Assembly: GCF_016598575.1 (NCBI RefSeq)
Contig: NZ_CP066801.1
Coordinates: 4,754,501 to 4,818,500 of the forward strand
Length of the DNA stretch: 64,000 bases
Direction: 5' to 3'
DNA from: Streptomyces sp. HSG2
GTDB taxonomy: Bacteria > Actinomycetota > Actinomycetes > Streptomycetales > Streptomycetaceae
Position 1 is the stretch's first letter; each line of letters begins with the position of its first letter. The notes under the pieces were generated by a model, which saw nothing but the letters and a program-made list of their open reading frames with translations, made no database searches and was not told the DNA's origin. This document shows positions 34,266 through 42,399 of this stretch, piece by piece. The translations under genes were made by a program, and so were the position numbers.

Positions 34266-35608
34266 CGGCGCCCGCCCGGGTCGTCGTGGTCGCGCCGCTC
34301 GTCGTGCGGGGGCGCGTGCAGCAGCAGGCGGGACGCGCGGTGTCCCGCGGCGTCGACCACCTCCAGCCGCCAGCCAGCCACCTCCACGACGTCGCCGGTC
34401 CGGGGGATCCGCCCCAGGGCGGAGGCGACCAGGCCGGCGAGCGTCTCGTAGGGCCCCACCGGCACCCGCAGTCCGACCTCGGCCAACTGGTCCAAGCGGG
34501 CCGCGCCGTCGGCCCGGAACAGGGCTCGACCGTCCCGGCCGGTCCCCGCCGGGTCGAGGTCGGGAGTCTCCTGGGGGTCGTGCTCGTCGCGGACCTCGCC
34601 CACGACCTCCTCGACGATGTCCTCCAACGTCGCCACGCCCGCCGTCCCGCCGTACTCGTCGATCACGACGGCCATGGTCCGCCGTTCGGAGAGCCGATCG
34701 AGCAGCCGATCGATGGTGAGCGACTCCGGCACCAGCAGTGGCTCGCGCAGCACCTCGGACACCGGGACTCGGTGTCGACGGCCCGCCGGTACCGCCAGCG
34801 CGTCCTTGACGTGGGCGGTGCCGACCACGGCGTCCAGGCTCTCCCGGTAGACGGGGAAGCGCGACAGCCCCGTGGCGCGGGTCGCGTTTGCCACGTCCTC
34901 GCAGGTGGCGCGGTCCGCCAGGGCGATCACCCGCACTCGCGGTGTCATCACGTTCTCCGCTGTCAGGTCGGCGAGGCGGAGGGTCCGCAGGAACAGCTCG
35001 GCCGTGTCCGCCTCCAGCGCGCCCTCCCGCGCGGAGTGGCGCGCCAGCGCCGCCAGCTCGCGCGGGCCACGCGCCGACGCCAGCTCCTCGGCCGGTCGCA
35101 CGCCGAAGCCCCGCACGATCCTGTTGGCCATGTCGTTCAGATGCCCGATGAACGGACGGAACAGGATGCCGAACCACCGCATCGGCGACCCGACCACCCT
35201 GGCAACGGACAGCGGCGAGGAGATCGCCCAGTTCTTCGGCACCAGCTCGCCGACCACCATCAGGACCACCGTGGACAGCGCGACACCCAGTACCAGGGCC
35301 AGCGAGGAGGCGACGGACGGAGAGACCCCCAGGTCACCGAGAGGGCCTCTGAGCAGCGCCGCGACGGACGGTTCCGCGAGCATGCCGATCACCAGATTGG
35401 TCACGGTGATGCCGAGCTGGGCCCCGGACAGCTCGAAGGTGAGGTTCCTCACCGCCTTCAGGGCGCCCGCGGCGCCGCGCTCGCCCCGGGCCGCCGCGCG
35501 CTCCAGTTCCCCTCGCTCGACCGTGGTCAGGGAGAACTCGGCGGCCACGAAGGCGCCGCAGGCCAGCGCCAGGGCGATCGCCACCAGCAGTAGGAGCGTC
35601 TCGGTCAA
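34262..35608 (-). CDS. CNNM/CBS/CorC_HlyC membrane protein
   Basis: A 448-residue protein: CNNM domain (1-185, with FVAAEFSLTTVERGELERA and VLMVVGELVPKNWAISSP), CBS pair (200-320, ending VIDEYGGTAGVATLEDIVEE) and the CorC_HlyC acidic-ligand domain (330-430). Often labelled haemolysin-related, but the family is now linked to Mg2+/Co2+ homeostasis. It is followed by the shorter paralogue with a four-base overlap. Paired long and short CNNM genes are common in actinobacteria. Confidence 0.92.
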   Translation of the reverse strand: MTETLLLLVAIALALACGAFVAAEFSLTTVERGELERAAARGERGAAGALKAVRNLTFELSGAQLGITVTNLVIGMLAEPSVAALLRGPLGDLGVSPSVASSLALVLGVALSTVVLMVVGELVPKNWAISSPLSVARVVGSPMRWFGILFRPFIGHLNDMANRIVRGFGVRPAEELASARGPRELAALARHSAREGALEADTAELFLRTLRLADLTAENVMTPRVRVIALADRATCEDVANATRATGLSRFPVYRESLDAVVGTAHVKDALAVPAGRRHRVPVSEVLREPLLVPESLTIDRLLDRLSERRTMAVVIDEYGGTAGVATLEDIVEEVVGEVRDEHDPQETPDLDPAGTGRDGRALFRADGAARLDQLAEVGLRVPVGPYETLAGLVASALGRIPRTGDVVEVAGWRLEVVDAAGHRASRLLLHAPPHDERRDHDDPGGRR

Positions 35609-35861
35609 GTCGACCTCTTTCGGCCCTCTGGGGTGGGGAGGGTGTCAACTGGCCATGATCGGCCAGACCGCGGCTCTCCGCGCGTCGTCGGCTCCAGCAC
35701 TCTGCCGGATGGCGGCCGGCGTCCGCTCGATCGCGTGGGCAGGGGCCCGAACGGGCACGCCGGTCACGCTCGACACCGCCCCCGCCCGCGTCCGAGGACG
35801 CGCGGTGGGACGGCGCCCCGGCGCGGGCCCTCGGGGGGCCGGTGTTCCGGGGGTCCGGTGC

Positions 35862-36578
35862 TCAGAGAGCCCGGCCCGCCCGGAACCCCGCCGTGTCCCA
35901 CCTGCCGCCGAGCCGGGGAGCCAGCCAGTCGGCCGCCGCGGCCCGGAAGGCGGCGGGCGCCAGCTCCCCCGCCCCGGCGGGAACGGCTCCGAGCAGGGGG
36001 GCTCCGGTCACGTCCGGCAGATCGGCCAGATTGCACCGAGCCGCGAGATCGGCGGGTTCCGGCCAACTGCCGATCACCAGGCCGGGCAGTTCCAGACCCC
36101 TGGAGCGCAGTTCACGGGCGGTCAGCTCGGTGGCGTTCAGGGTGCCCAGCCCGGCCTGGGTCACCACCAGCACGGGGGCGCGCAGGAGTCCCGCGACATC
36201 GGCCAGGGTGCCGCCCTCGGCATCCAGGCGCACCAGCAGCCCGCCCGCCCCCTCGACCAGCACGAGGTCGTGCACCTCGGCCAGTTCGGAGGCGGCGGCC
36301 GCGATTCGGCCGGGGCGCACCGGCGCGCGGCCCTCCCGGCGGGCCGCCGTGGCCGGGGCCAGCGGTTCCCGGTAGCGGGCCAGCTCGGTCGTCGTCAGGG
36401 GGCCGGCCAGTCGCGCGACCTCGTCGACATCGCCGGGCTCGTCGTCGCGGACTCCGGTCTGGGCGGCCTTCAGGACCGCCACGGACCGGCCGGTGGCGCG
36501 CGCGGTGGCGGCCAGCGCGGCGGTCACCACCGTCTTGCCGACGCCGGTGCCGGTGCCGGTGACCATCAGGACGGACAT
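35862..36578 (-). CDS. bioD: Dethiobiotin synthetase
   Basis: A 238-residue ATP-dependent enzyme that closes the ureido ring of dethiobiotin from DAPA and CO2. The P-loop is VTGTGTGVGKTVVTAALA (residues 6-23), the substrate Lys/Thr follow in the region VAVLKAAQTGV, and VLVEGAGGLLVRLD near 116 is the second conserved block. Start ATG 36578 is one base downstream of the bioA stop. Third gene of the bioB-bioA-bioD operon. Confidence 0.95.
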   Translation of the reverse strand: MSVLMVTGTGTGVGKTVVTAALAATARATGRSVAVLKAAQTGVRDDEPGDVDEVARLAGPLTTTELARYREPLAPATAARREGRAPVRPGRIAAAASELAEVHDLVLVEGAGGLLVRLDAEGGTLADVAGLLRAPVLVVTQAGLGTLNATELTARELRSRGLELPGLVIGSWPEPADLAARCNLADLPDVTGAPLLGAVPAGAGELAPAAFRAAAADWLAPRLGGRWDTAGFRAGRAL

Positions 36579-36579
36579 C

Positions 36580-37866
36580 TCACCCCTCCCCGGCCGCCGC
36601 GCGCACCGCGCGGGTGACTCGTCGCAGGTCCTCGTCGCCGGTGACGTAGGGCGGCATGGTGTAAACGAGGTCGCGGAAGGGACGCAGCCACACGCCCTCG
36701 CTCACGGCCGCCGCCGTGGCGGCCCGCACGTCCACGGGTCGGTCGAGTTGCACGACGCCGATGGCTCCGAGAACCCGCACGTCCGTCACCCCGGGCAGAT
36801 CCGCCGCCGGGGCGAGCCCCTCGCGCAACCCGGCCTCGACGCGCCGGACCTCCGCCCGCCAGTCCTGGCCGAGCAGCAGCTCGATCGAGGCGCACGCCAC
36901 CGCGGAGGCCAGGGGGTTGCCCATGAAGGTCGGCCCGTGCGCGAGCACGGGTACGTCTCCCCGGGAGATGCCCTCGGCCACACGGGTGGAGCACACGGTC
37001 GCGGCCAGAGTCAGGTAGCCGCCGGTGAGGGCCTTGCCGAGGCACATCACGTCCGGGGCGACGGCCGCGTGGTCGGCGGCGAAGAGCGCGCCGGTCCGGC
37101 CGAAACCGGTCGCGATCTCGTCGAACACCAGCAGGACGTCGTGGGCGTCGCAGGCCTCGCGGAGCACCCGCAGGTAGGCGGGGGAGTGGAACCGCATGCC
37201 CCCCGCGCCCTGCACCACCGGCTCGACGATCACCGCGGCCAACTCGTCGGCGTGCCGGGCGACCAACGCGCGCAACCGCTCGGCGTAGTCCTCGCGGTAC
37301 GTGACGGGCGGCACGTCGGCGAAGACCTGCCGCGGCAGGGCGCCGGCCCACAGCTCGTGCATCCCACCCTCGGGGTCGCACACCGACATCGGGTGCCAGG
37401 TGTCCCCGTGGTATCCGCCCCGCCAGGTCAACAGGCGGCGCTTGCCGGGGTGGCCCGTCGAGCGCCAGTACTGGAGGCACATCTTGATCGCCACCTCGAC
37501 CGACACCGATCCGGAGTCCGCGAGGAAGACGTGCTCCAGACCGTCGGGCGTGGCGTCGACCAGCAGCTTGGCCAGTCGAACGGCGGGTTCGTGGGTGAGG
37601 CCACCGAACATCACGTGGCTCACGCGATCCAGCTGACCGCGCGCCGCCTCGTTGAGGACCGGATGGTCGTAGCCGTGGATCGCCGACCACCACGACGACA
37701 TCCCGTCGATCAACTCGCCGGTTCCGTCGGCGAGTCGCAGCCGCACGCCGTGCGCCGACTCCACCACCAGAGGATCGTCGGTCCCGGGCATCGGGCCGTA
37801 GGGGTGCCAGACGTGTCGACGGTCCAGGGCCAGGAGTTCGTCCAGGCTCAGCCGGGGATCAGGCAT
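36580..37866 (-). CDS. bioA: DAPA aminotransferase
   Basis: A 428-residue class-III PLP aminotransferase converting KAPA to DAPA with S-adenosylmethionine. Diagnostic BioA parts: WHPYGPM near residue 16, DGMSSWWSAIHGYDHP near 54, ADSGSVSVEVAIKM, LLVFDEIATGFGRTG, and the PLP lysine in MCLGKALTGGYLTL. The start at 37866 overlaps the bioB stop by eight bases, so translation is coupled. Length is normal. Confidence 0.95.
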   Translation of the reverse strand: MPDPRLSLDELLALDRRHVWHPYGPMPGTDDPLVVESAHGVRLRLADGTGELIDGMSSWWSAIHGYDHPVLNEAARGQLDRVSHVMFGGLTHEPAVRLAKLLVDATPDGLEHVFLADSGSVSVEVAIKMCLQYWRSTGHPGKRRLLTWRGGYHGDTWHPMSVCDPEGGMHELWAGALPRQVFADVPPVTYREDYAERLRALVARHADELAAVIVEPVVQGAGGMRFHSPAYLRVLREACDAHDVLLVFDEIATGFGRTGALFAADHAAVAPDVMCLGKALTGGYLTLAATVCSTRVAEGISRGDVPVLAHGPTFMGNPLASAVACASIELLLGQDWRAEVRRVEAGLREGLAPAADLPGVTDVRVLGAIGVVQLDRPVDVRAATAAAVSEGVWLRPFRDLVYTMPPYVTGDEDLRRVTRAVRAAAGEG

Positions 37867-39016
37867 TGGGCGCGACGTCCGTGCCCGCTCCCCGTCGCCG
37901 TACGGCGATCAGGTCGGTGCGGGGCTCCCCGCCCGGCTCCGGTTCCGGCGATCCGTCCGCACGGCCCGCACGCGCCTCGGCGCGGGCGACACCGGAGCCC
38001 TCCGTGCCCCTGGACCGGTGGCCCGGCAGGGTCGTGGTGTCGGCCCCCTCGACCTCGAACCCGGCGTCGGCGATCATCTCCAGATCGGCGCGGCCCGCCT
38101 GGCCCTCGCTGGTGAGGTAGTCCCCGAGGAAGATCGAGTTGGCGATGTGCAGGGCGAGTGGTTGCAGCGTGCGCAGGTGCACCTCGCGTCCGCCGGCGAC
38201 GCGTACCTCCACGTCCGGACAGACGAACCGCACCATCGCCAGGATGCGCAGGCACCGCTGCGGGGTGAGATGCCACTCGCCGGCCAGCGGTGTGCCCTCC
38301 ATCGGGATCAGGAAGTTGACGGGGACGGAGTCCGGATCGAGTTCGCGCAGCGAGAACGCCACGTCGACGAGGTCCTCGTCGGTCTCGCCCATGCCCGCGA
38401 TGAGGCCGGAGCACGGCGACAACCCCGCCGAGTGCGCCTTGTGGACGGTGTCCACCCGATCGGCGTAGGTGTGGGTGCTGGTGATGTCGGCGTAGCCGGC
38501 CTCGGAGGTGTTGAGATTGTGGTTGTAGGCGTCGGCCCCCGCCCGGCGCAGGCGTTCCGCCTGGCCGTCCGAGAGGAGACCCAGGCAGGCGCAGACCTCG
38601 ACGTCCTCGTTCTTCTCCTTGATCGTCCTGATCGTCTCCGACACCCGCTCCACGTCCCGGTCGGTCGGACCGCGTCCGCTGGCCACCAGGCACACCCGCT
38701 TCGCGCCCCCGCCGACCCCGGCCGCGGCGGCCTCGGACGCCTGATCGGGCTTGAGCCAGGTGTACTTCAGGATCTCGGCCTTCGAGCCGAGCCGCTGGGA
38801 GCAGTAGGAACAGTCCTCGGGACACAGCCCGGACTTGAGGTTGACGAGGTAGTTGAGTTTCACCCTCCGCCCGAACCAGTGTCTGCGTACTCGGCCCGCC
38901 GCGGCCACCACGTCGAGCAGGGCGTCGTCCGACGTGGCGAGAACGGCCCGGGCCTCCTCGCGGGTCGGCGTCTCGCGGCGCAGCCCCTTGTCCACCAGCG
39001 TGTTCAACAGGTCCAT
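37859..39016 (-). CDS. bioB: Biotin synthase
   Basis: A 385-residue radical-SAM enzyme that inserts sulfur into dethiobiotin. The [4Fe-4S] motif is CPEDCSYCSQR near residue 56. Further conserved blocks are KRVCLVASGRGP, the YNHNLNTS strand, CSGLIAGMGETDEDLVD, and the Arg in a MPFVC-like strand. The last 60 residues (after GFEVEG) are a variable Arg/Gly tail beyond the usual 320-345 residues. First gene of the operon; the promoter must lie in the 215-base gap shared with bioF. Confidence 0.95.
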   Translation of the reverse strand: MDLLNTLVDKGLRRETPTREEARAVLATSDDALLDVVAAAGRVRRHWFGRRVKLNYLVNLKSGLCPEDCSYCSQRLGSKAEILKYTWLKPDQASEAAAAGVGGGAKRVCLVASGRGPTDRDVERVSETIRTIKEKNEDVEVCACLGLLSDGQAERLRRAGADAYNHNLNTSEAGYADITSTHTYADRVDTVHKAHSAGLSPCSGLIAGMGETDEDLVDVAFSLRELDPDSVPVNFLIPMEGTPLAGEWHLTPQRCLRILAMVRFVCPDVEVRVAGGREVHLRTLQPLALHIANSIFLGDYLTSEGQAGRADLEMIADAGFEVEGADTTTLPGHRSRGTEGSGVARAEARAGRADGSPEPEPGGEPRTDLIAVRRRGAGTDVAPNA

Positions 39017-39133
39017 GGGAGCCGATCCTGTCCTACCGGGGTGCCCCGGGCCAAGAAGCCCCCCGCCTCATGGGCACGCGCGGTGGTGTGTGCATCGCCA
39101 CATGCCGTCCCCGCCTGCCGCCGCTAAGGTCGC

Positions 39134-39171
39134 GGCGGGTAGACGTCCATTCCGTCGTGGCGGGTACACGT
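39134..39171. repeat. Direct repeat in the bioB-bioF intergenic region
   Basis: GGCGGGTAGACGT (39134-39146) and GGCGGGTACACGT (39159-39171) differ at one base and are spaced 25 bases start to start. They sit between the divergent biotin genes, 60 bases before bioF. They may be binding sites for a biotin regulator, or one may include promoter sequence. Confidence 0.4.
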
Positions 39172-39231
39172 CGCCCGACCGGTGCCGGGGCGGGTGTCGG
39201 TCGACAGGACCTATCGCGGGGAGCGGCGTTC

Positions 39232-40380
39232 GTGGCGTTCGACTGGATCGACGAGCAGGCGGCACGGCGTCGCCGCGCGGGACTGACGCGCGGCCTGCGC
39301 CCCCGTTCCGCGGACTGCCGGTTGCTCGACCTCGCCGGCAACGACTACCTCGGACTGGCGCGGCATCCGGAGGTCGTCGCCGGAGCGGTCCGGGCGGCGC
39401 GAACCTGGGGCGGCGGCGCCACCGGGTCCCGCCTGGTCACCGGGACCACCGAACTCCACGGCGAGTTGGAGCGCGAGTTGGCCGCCTTCTGCGGTTTCGA
39501 GGCGGCGCTCGTCTTCTCCTCGGGGTACGCCGCCAACCTCGCGGCCGTCACCGCGCTCGCGCCGCACGGCTCCCGCATCGTCTCGGACGCCGGCAACCAC
39601 GCCTCGCTCATCGACGGTTGCCGGCTGGCCGCCGGAGGCGTCCAGGTCGTCCCGCACGCCGACCCGGACGCCGTGGACAAGGCACTGTCCGGCCACGACG
39701 GGCCGGCGGTCGCCGTGACGGACACCGTCTTCTCCGTGGACGGGGACGCCGCCCCGTTGGTCGCGCTGGCACGGGTGGCCCGGACTCACGGGGCCGGACT
39801 CGTGCTCGACGACGCGCACGGCCTCGGCGTGCTCGGCGCCGGGGGACGCGGCGCCCCCCACGCGGCCGGGCTGGCCGGCGACCCCTCCGTGGTGGCCACG
39901 GTGACGCTGTCCAAGTCGCTCGCCGCGCAGGGCGGCGCCGTCCTCGGACCGACCCGCGTCGTGTCCCACCTCGTCGACACGGCCCGCACGTTCATCTTCG
40001 ACACGGGGCTCGCGCCCGCGTCGGCGGGCGCGGCGCTCGCCGCCCTCCGCGTGCTGCGCCGCGAACCCGAGAGGGCGGTCCGGGCCCGGACGGTCGCGGC
40101 GGGGCTGCACGCCCGGCTCACGGCGGCGGGCCTGCCCTGCGCCCGACCGGACGCGGCCGTCGTCTCGGTACGGGCTCCCTCCGCCGAGGACGCGGTGCGC
40201 TGGGCGTCGGACTGCCGATCCGCAGGTCTTGCCGTGGGCTGCTTCCGCCCGCCGTCCGTGCCCGACGGAGTCTCCCGGATCAGGCTGACGGCGCGCGCGG
40301 ACCTGGACGACGCCCGAGTCGAACAGGCGGTGACCACTCTCCTCACGACGGCACCCGGATCCGGCGTCCGCCCGGGGTGA
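39232..40380 (+). CDS. bioF: 8-amino-7-oxononanoate synthase
   Basis: A 382-residue PLP alpha-oxoamine synthase that condenses pimeloyl thioester with alanine to KAPA. Visible: LAGNDYLGLARHPEV (residue 33 on), GATGSRLVTGTTELHGELE, SDAGNHASLIDGCRLA, the Asp-His pair in LVLDDAHGLGVLG and the PLP lysine in VTLSKSLAAQGGAVLG. Start GTG at 39232, because the conserved FDWIDEQAARR follows it directly. Divergent from bioBAD, so all four late biotin genes are together; the pimeloyl-forming genes are not in the window. Confidence 0.94.
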   Translation: MAFDWIDEQAARRRRAGLTRGLRPRSADCRLLDLAGNDYLGLARHPEVVAGAVRAARTWGGGATGSRLVTGTTELHGELERELAAFCGFEAALVFSSGYAANLAAVTALAPHGSRIVSDAGNHASLIDGCRLAAGGVQVVPHADPDAVDKALSGHDGPAVAVTDTVFSVDGDAAPLVALARVARTHGAGLVLDDAHGLGVLGAGGRGAPHAAGLAGDPSVVATVTLSKSLAAQGGAVLGPTRVVSHLVDTARTFIFDTGLAPASAGAALAALRVLRREPERAVRARTVAAGLHARLTAAGLPCARPDAAVVSVRAPSAEDAVRWASDCRSAGLAVGCFRPPSVPDGVSRIRLTARADLDDARVEQAVTTLLTTAPGSGVRPG

Positions 40381-40631
40381 GGGTCCCTCCCGCCCCGGCC
40401 CCGCCGGCAGCCTCCCGGGATGTCGGGCCGCTGCCGCGGGAACGGGGGCGACGCCGTCCATACGGGCGGAGTTCACCGCTTCGAGGGACAGGGGCGGGCG
40501 CATCCCGGCGGATCGACGCCCCCGGCGCCGCCGTGATGGCAGTCTGGCGTGTGAAGCACCGGTCAGGGACCGTACTCGCACCATCCGACCCGTGTCGGAC
40601 CGCGGTCCCGTGGGAAAGGGACCCCCGCGCG

Positions 40632-41132
40632 ATGGCAGACCACCTGGCAGCATCCGTCACTCTGCCGACCGATCCGGCCTCGGTCTCCACGGCTCGCGGC
40701 TACGCCGTCGGCACGTTGGTCGAATGGGGTCTCGGCGTGGACACCGACGCCGCCGAGACCATCAGGCTCGTCGTCTCCGAACTCGCGACCAACGCGGTGC
40801 GGCACACGCTCGGACAGTCGCCCAGCTTCACCGTGGAACTCGTCCTCGACCGAGACGAATGGCTGTACGTGGGGGTGACGGACAGCCACCCCCGATTCCC
40901 CCGGCGACTGCCCGCGACCGGTCAACAGGACAACGGCCGGGGCATGGTGATCGTCCGGTGTGCCGCCGCCGAACGCGGGGGCAGGGTCCGGGTCAAGCCC
41001 ACCCGTGAAGGTGGCAAGACGGTCTCCATCGAGCTTCCCTGGACCGGGCCGGACGGCCTGGCCGGGGGTCCCGAGCCGACGGGCCGGAGGGTGGCGGTCG
41101 GCCTCGGGGCACCGGCCACCACCCCCGGATGA
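40632..41132 (+). CDS. HATPase_c ATP-binding regulatory protein (SpoIIAB/RsbW type)
   Basis: A 166-residue protein of the large Streptomyces family of anti-sigma-like single-domain GHKL ATPases. N-box: RLVVSELATNAVRHTLGQ near residue 46. G1 box: VGVTDSHPRFP. G2: DNGRGMVIVR near 99, and the end GGKTVSIELPW. It could bind ATP and sequester a sigma or STAS partner. The ATG at 40632 is preceded by an AAGGGA; an in-frame ATG at 40536 would lengthen it by 32 residues. No partner gene is adjacent, and its stop lies one base from the convergent NlpC/P60 stop. Confidence 0.85.
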   Translation: MADHLAASVTLPTDPASVSTARGYAVGTLVEWGLGVDTDAAETIRLVVSELATNAVRHTLGQSPSFTVELVLDRDEWLYVGVTDSHPRFPRRLPATGQQDNGRGMVIVRCAAAERGGRVRVKPTREGGKTVSIELPWTGPDGLAGGPEPTGRRVAVGLGAPATTPG

Positions 41133-41133
41133 A

Positions 41134-41607
41134 TCAACGCACGCGGCCGTACCGGACGCTGCTGGTCCAGATCCGTTGGAGGCGGACCACGTCCCCCGTC
41201 TTCGGCGCATGCCAGATCCGTCCGCGCCCCGCGTAGATGCCGACGTGGTACACGCCCCGACCCGAGTGGAAGAACACCAGGTCCCCGGCCTTGCGCTGGC
41301 GTGCCGACACGTGTCGGGTGCGGTTGTACTGCTGGGCGGCGGTGCGCGGCAGCCGCTTGCCCGCGGCCTTGAAGGAGTACAGAGTCAGGCCGGAGCAGTC
41401 GAAGCGGTGAGGCCCGGTGGCCCCGTACTGGTAGGGGGCGCCCTTCTTGGAAGCCGCCACCCGGAGCGCCTTGGAGGCCGCCGCCGCGGCCGCGGCCTCC
41501 GAGGCCGCGCCGGGGACCACCACGGAGCCACCCACGGCGGCGAGAGCGAGAGCGGAGGCGGTACCCGCTCGGGCGAGAAACGTCGGGACACGATCGAGCG
41601 CGGTCAT
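41134..41607 (-). CDS. Secreted NlpC/P60 cell-wall hydrolase
   Basis: A 157-residue exported peptidase. The N-terminus has a signal peptide (LARAGTASALALAAVGGSVV) with cleavage near residue 37. The NlpC/P60 domain holds the catalytic Cys in FDCSGLTLYSF, His in YHVGIYAGRGRIWHAP, and a further His in the same strand region. It cuts stem-peptide bonds in peptidoglycan. The start is the ATG at 41607. Its 5' leader contains a ydaO-type riboswitch (41624-41739) whose distal helix ends 16 bases before the start codon, so its expression is expected to fall when c-di-AMP is high. Confidence 0.9.
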   Translation of the reverse strand: MTALDRVPTFLARAGTASALALAAVGGSVVVPGAASEAAAAAAASKALRVAASKKGAPYQYGATGPHRFDCSGLTLYSFKAAGKRLPRTAAQQYNRTRHVSARQRKAGDLVFFHSGRGVYHVGIYAGRGRIWHAPKTGDVVRLQRIWTSSVRYGRVR

Positions 41608-41623
41608 GCGCAACCCTTCGTCA

Positions 41624-41739
41624 GCCGCCTGTGAAGGATGACCTGTCGGATTCGGGCCGGCGAAGTTGCCCGGCCGCACACGTGCGGCTTCACCCCAAGG
41701 ACCGCTCGGGCTCCCGTCCGTGACGGCCGTCCCGGCGAC
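41624..41739 (-). ncRNA. c-di-AMP riboswitch (ydaO/yuaA class)
   Basis: On the minus strand this leader carries the class's conserved blocks in order: CCUUGGGGUGAA, then a closed helix CCGC/GCGG, GGGCAAC, GGCCCGAAUCCGACAGGUC, AUCCUU and AGGCGG. These match the ydaO landmarks (GGGGUGAA, CCCGAA-CCG-CAG, CCU, AGGCG). The outer helix P1 pairs GUCGCC (41734-41739) with GGCGGC (41624-41629) at all six positions. Its position, directly before a peptidoglycan hydrolase, is the usual one in actinobacteria. Confidence 0.9.
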
Positions 41740-42399
41740 CCGTCGTGCTCGGGTCCTCCACTCCTGCCGATCCACTCCTGTCGACCGGTCATCCGGACGG
41801 CGGCAGGACTCGGCGTCCGCCCGAATCGCCCCGCCGCGGCGGCGAGGGCTTGTCGTCAGTCACGGATCTTGCTGCACCGCGAAGCGAAAGTCCCGGCGGG
41901 ACGGGGGAGCTGTGTTGTCGGCCACCCTCGGTCCGATCGGGTGGACAAATCGGCGCACCGCGCCACGCCGGCACCCCGGCCCACCCTCGGACCAGCGACG
42001 ACCGGCCACGCGCCCGTCCCCCGGCGGACGTTCCGCGCAACTCGGACCGGTCGGTGGCGGGGCTGGGGGGTGGTCCGTTCGGGGGTAGGCCATTCGGCCC
42101 GTTCGGCGCCTCCCCGCGTCGTCGGGGGCGTCGGCGGGGAACCCGGTGGGACGGCCCCGGCCGTCCCGCTCGGGGCCTTCTGTGGGCGCAGCGCCCTCAC
42201 CGGTGTGACGATTCCCCGTCCCCGCGCCCCCGAGCCGGTGGCCCGGCCCGGCGTACGCCCCGCACGAGAGGCCGCCGGAGCACGCCGAGCGGGATTCCCC
42301 CCCCGCACGGCCCCCCGACGGGACGCCCCGCCCGACGACCCGGCCCCGAAGGGCCCGCGGATGGGTCGGCCGGCGCGCGAACGCGTGGCCCCTCGCGCG
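41740..42399. other. 660-base non-coding leader/spacer region
   Basis: Between the riboswitch and the rocD stop I find no frame with protein-like residues, only Arg/Pro/Gly-rich translations in all frames. It must hold the promoter of the riboswitch-NlpC/P60 transcript. GC-rich short repeats are frequent. Nothing else recognised. Confidence 0.45.

Noticed and set aside
41856..42308. A 150-codon minus-strand frame in the empty region before the riboswitch
   Set aside because: The translation is low complexity (Arg, Pro, Gly, Thr) with no secondary-structure pattern.
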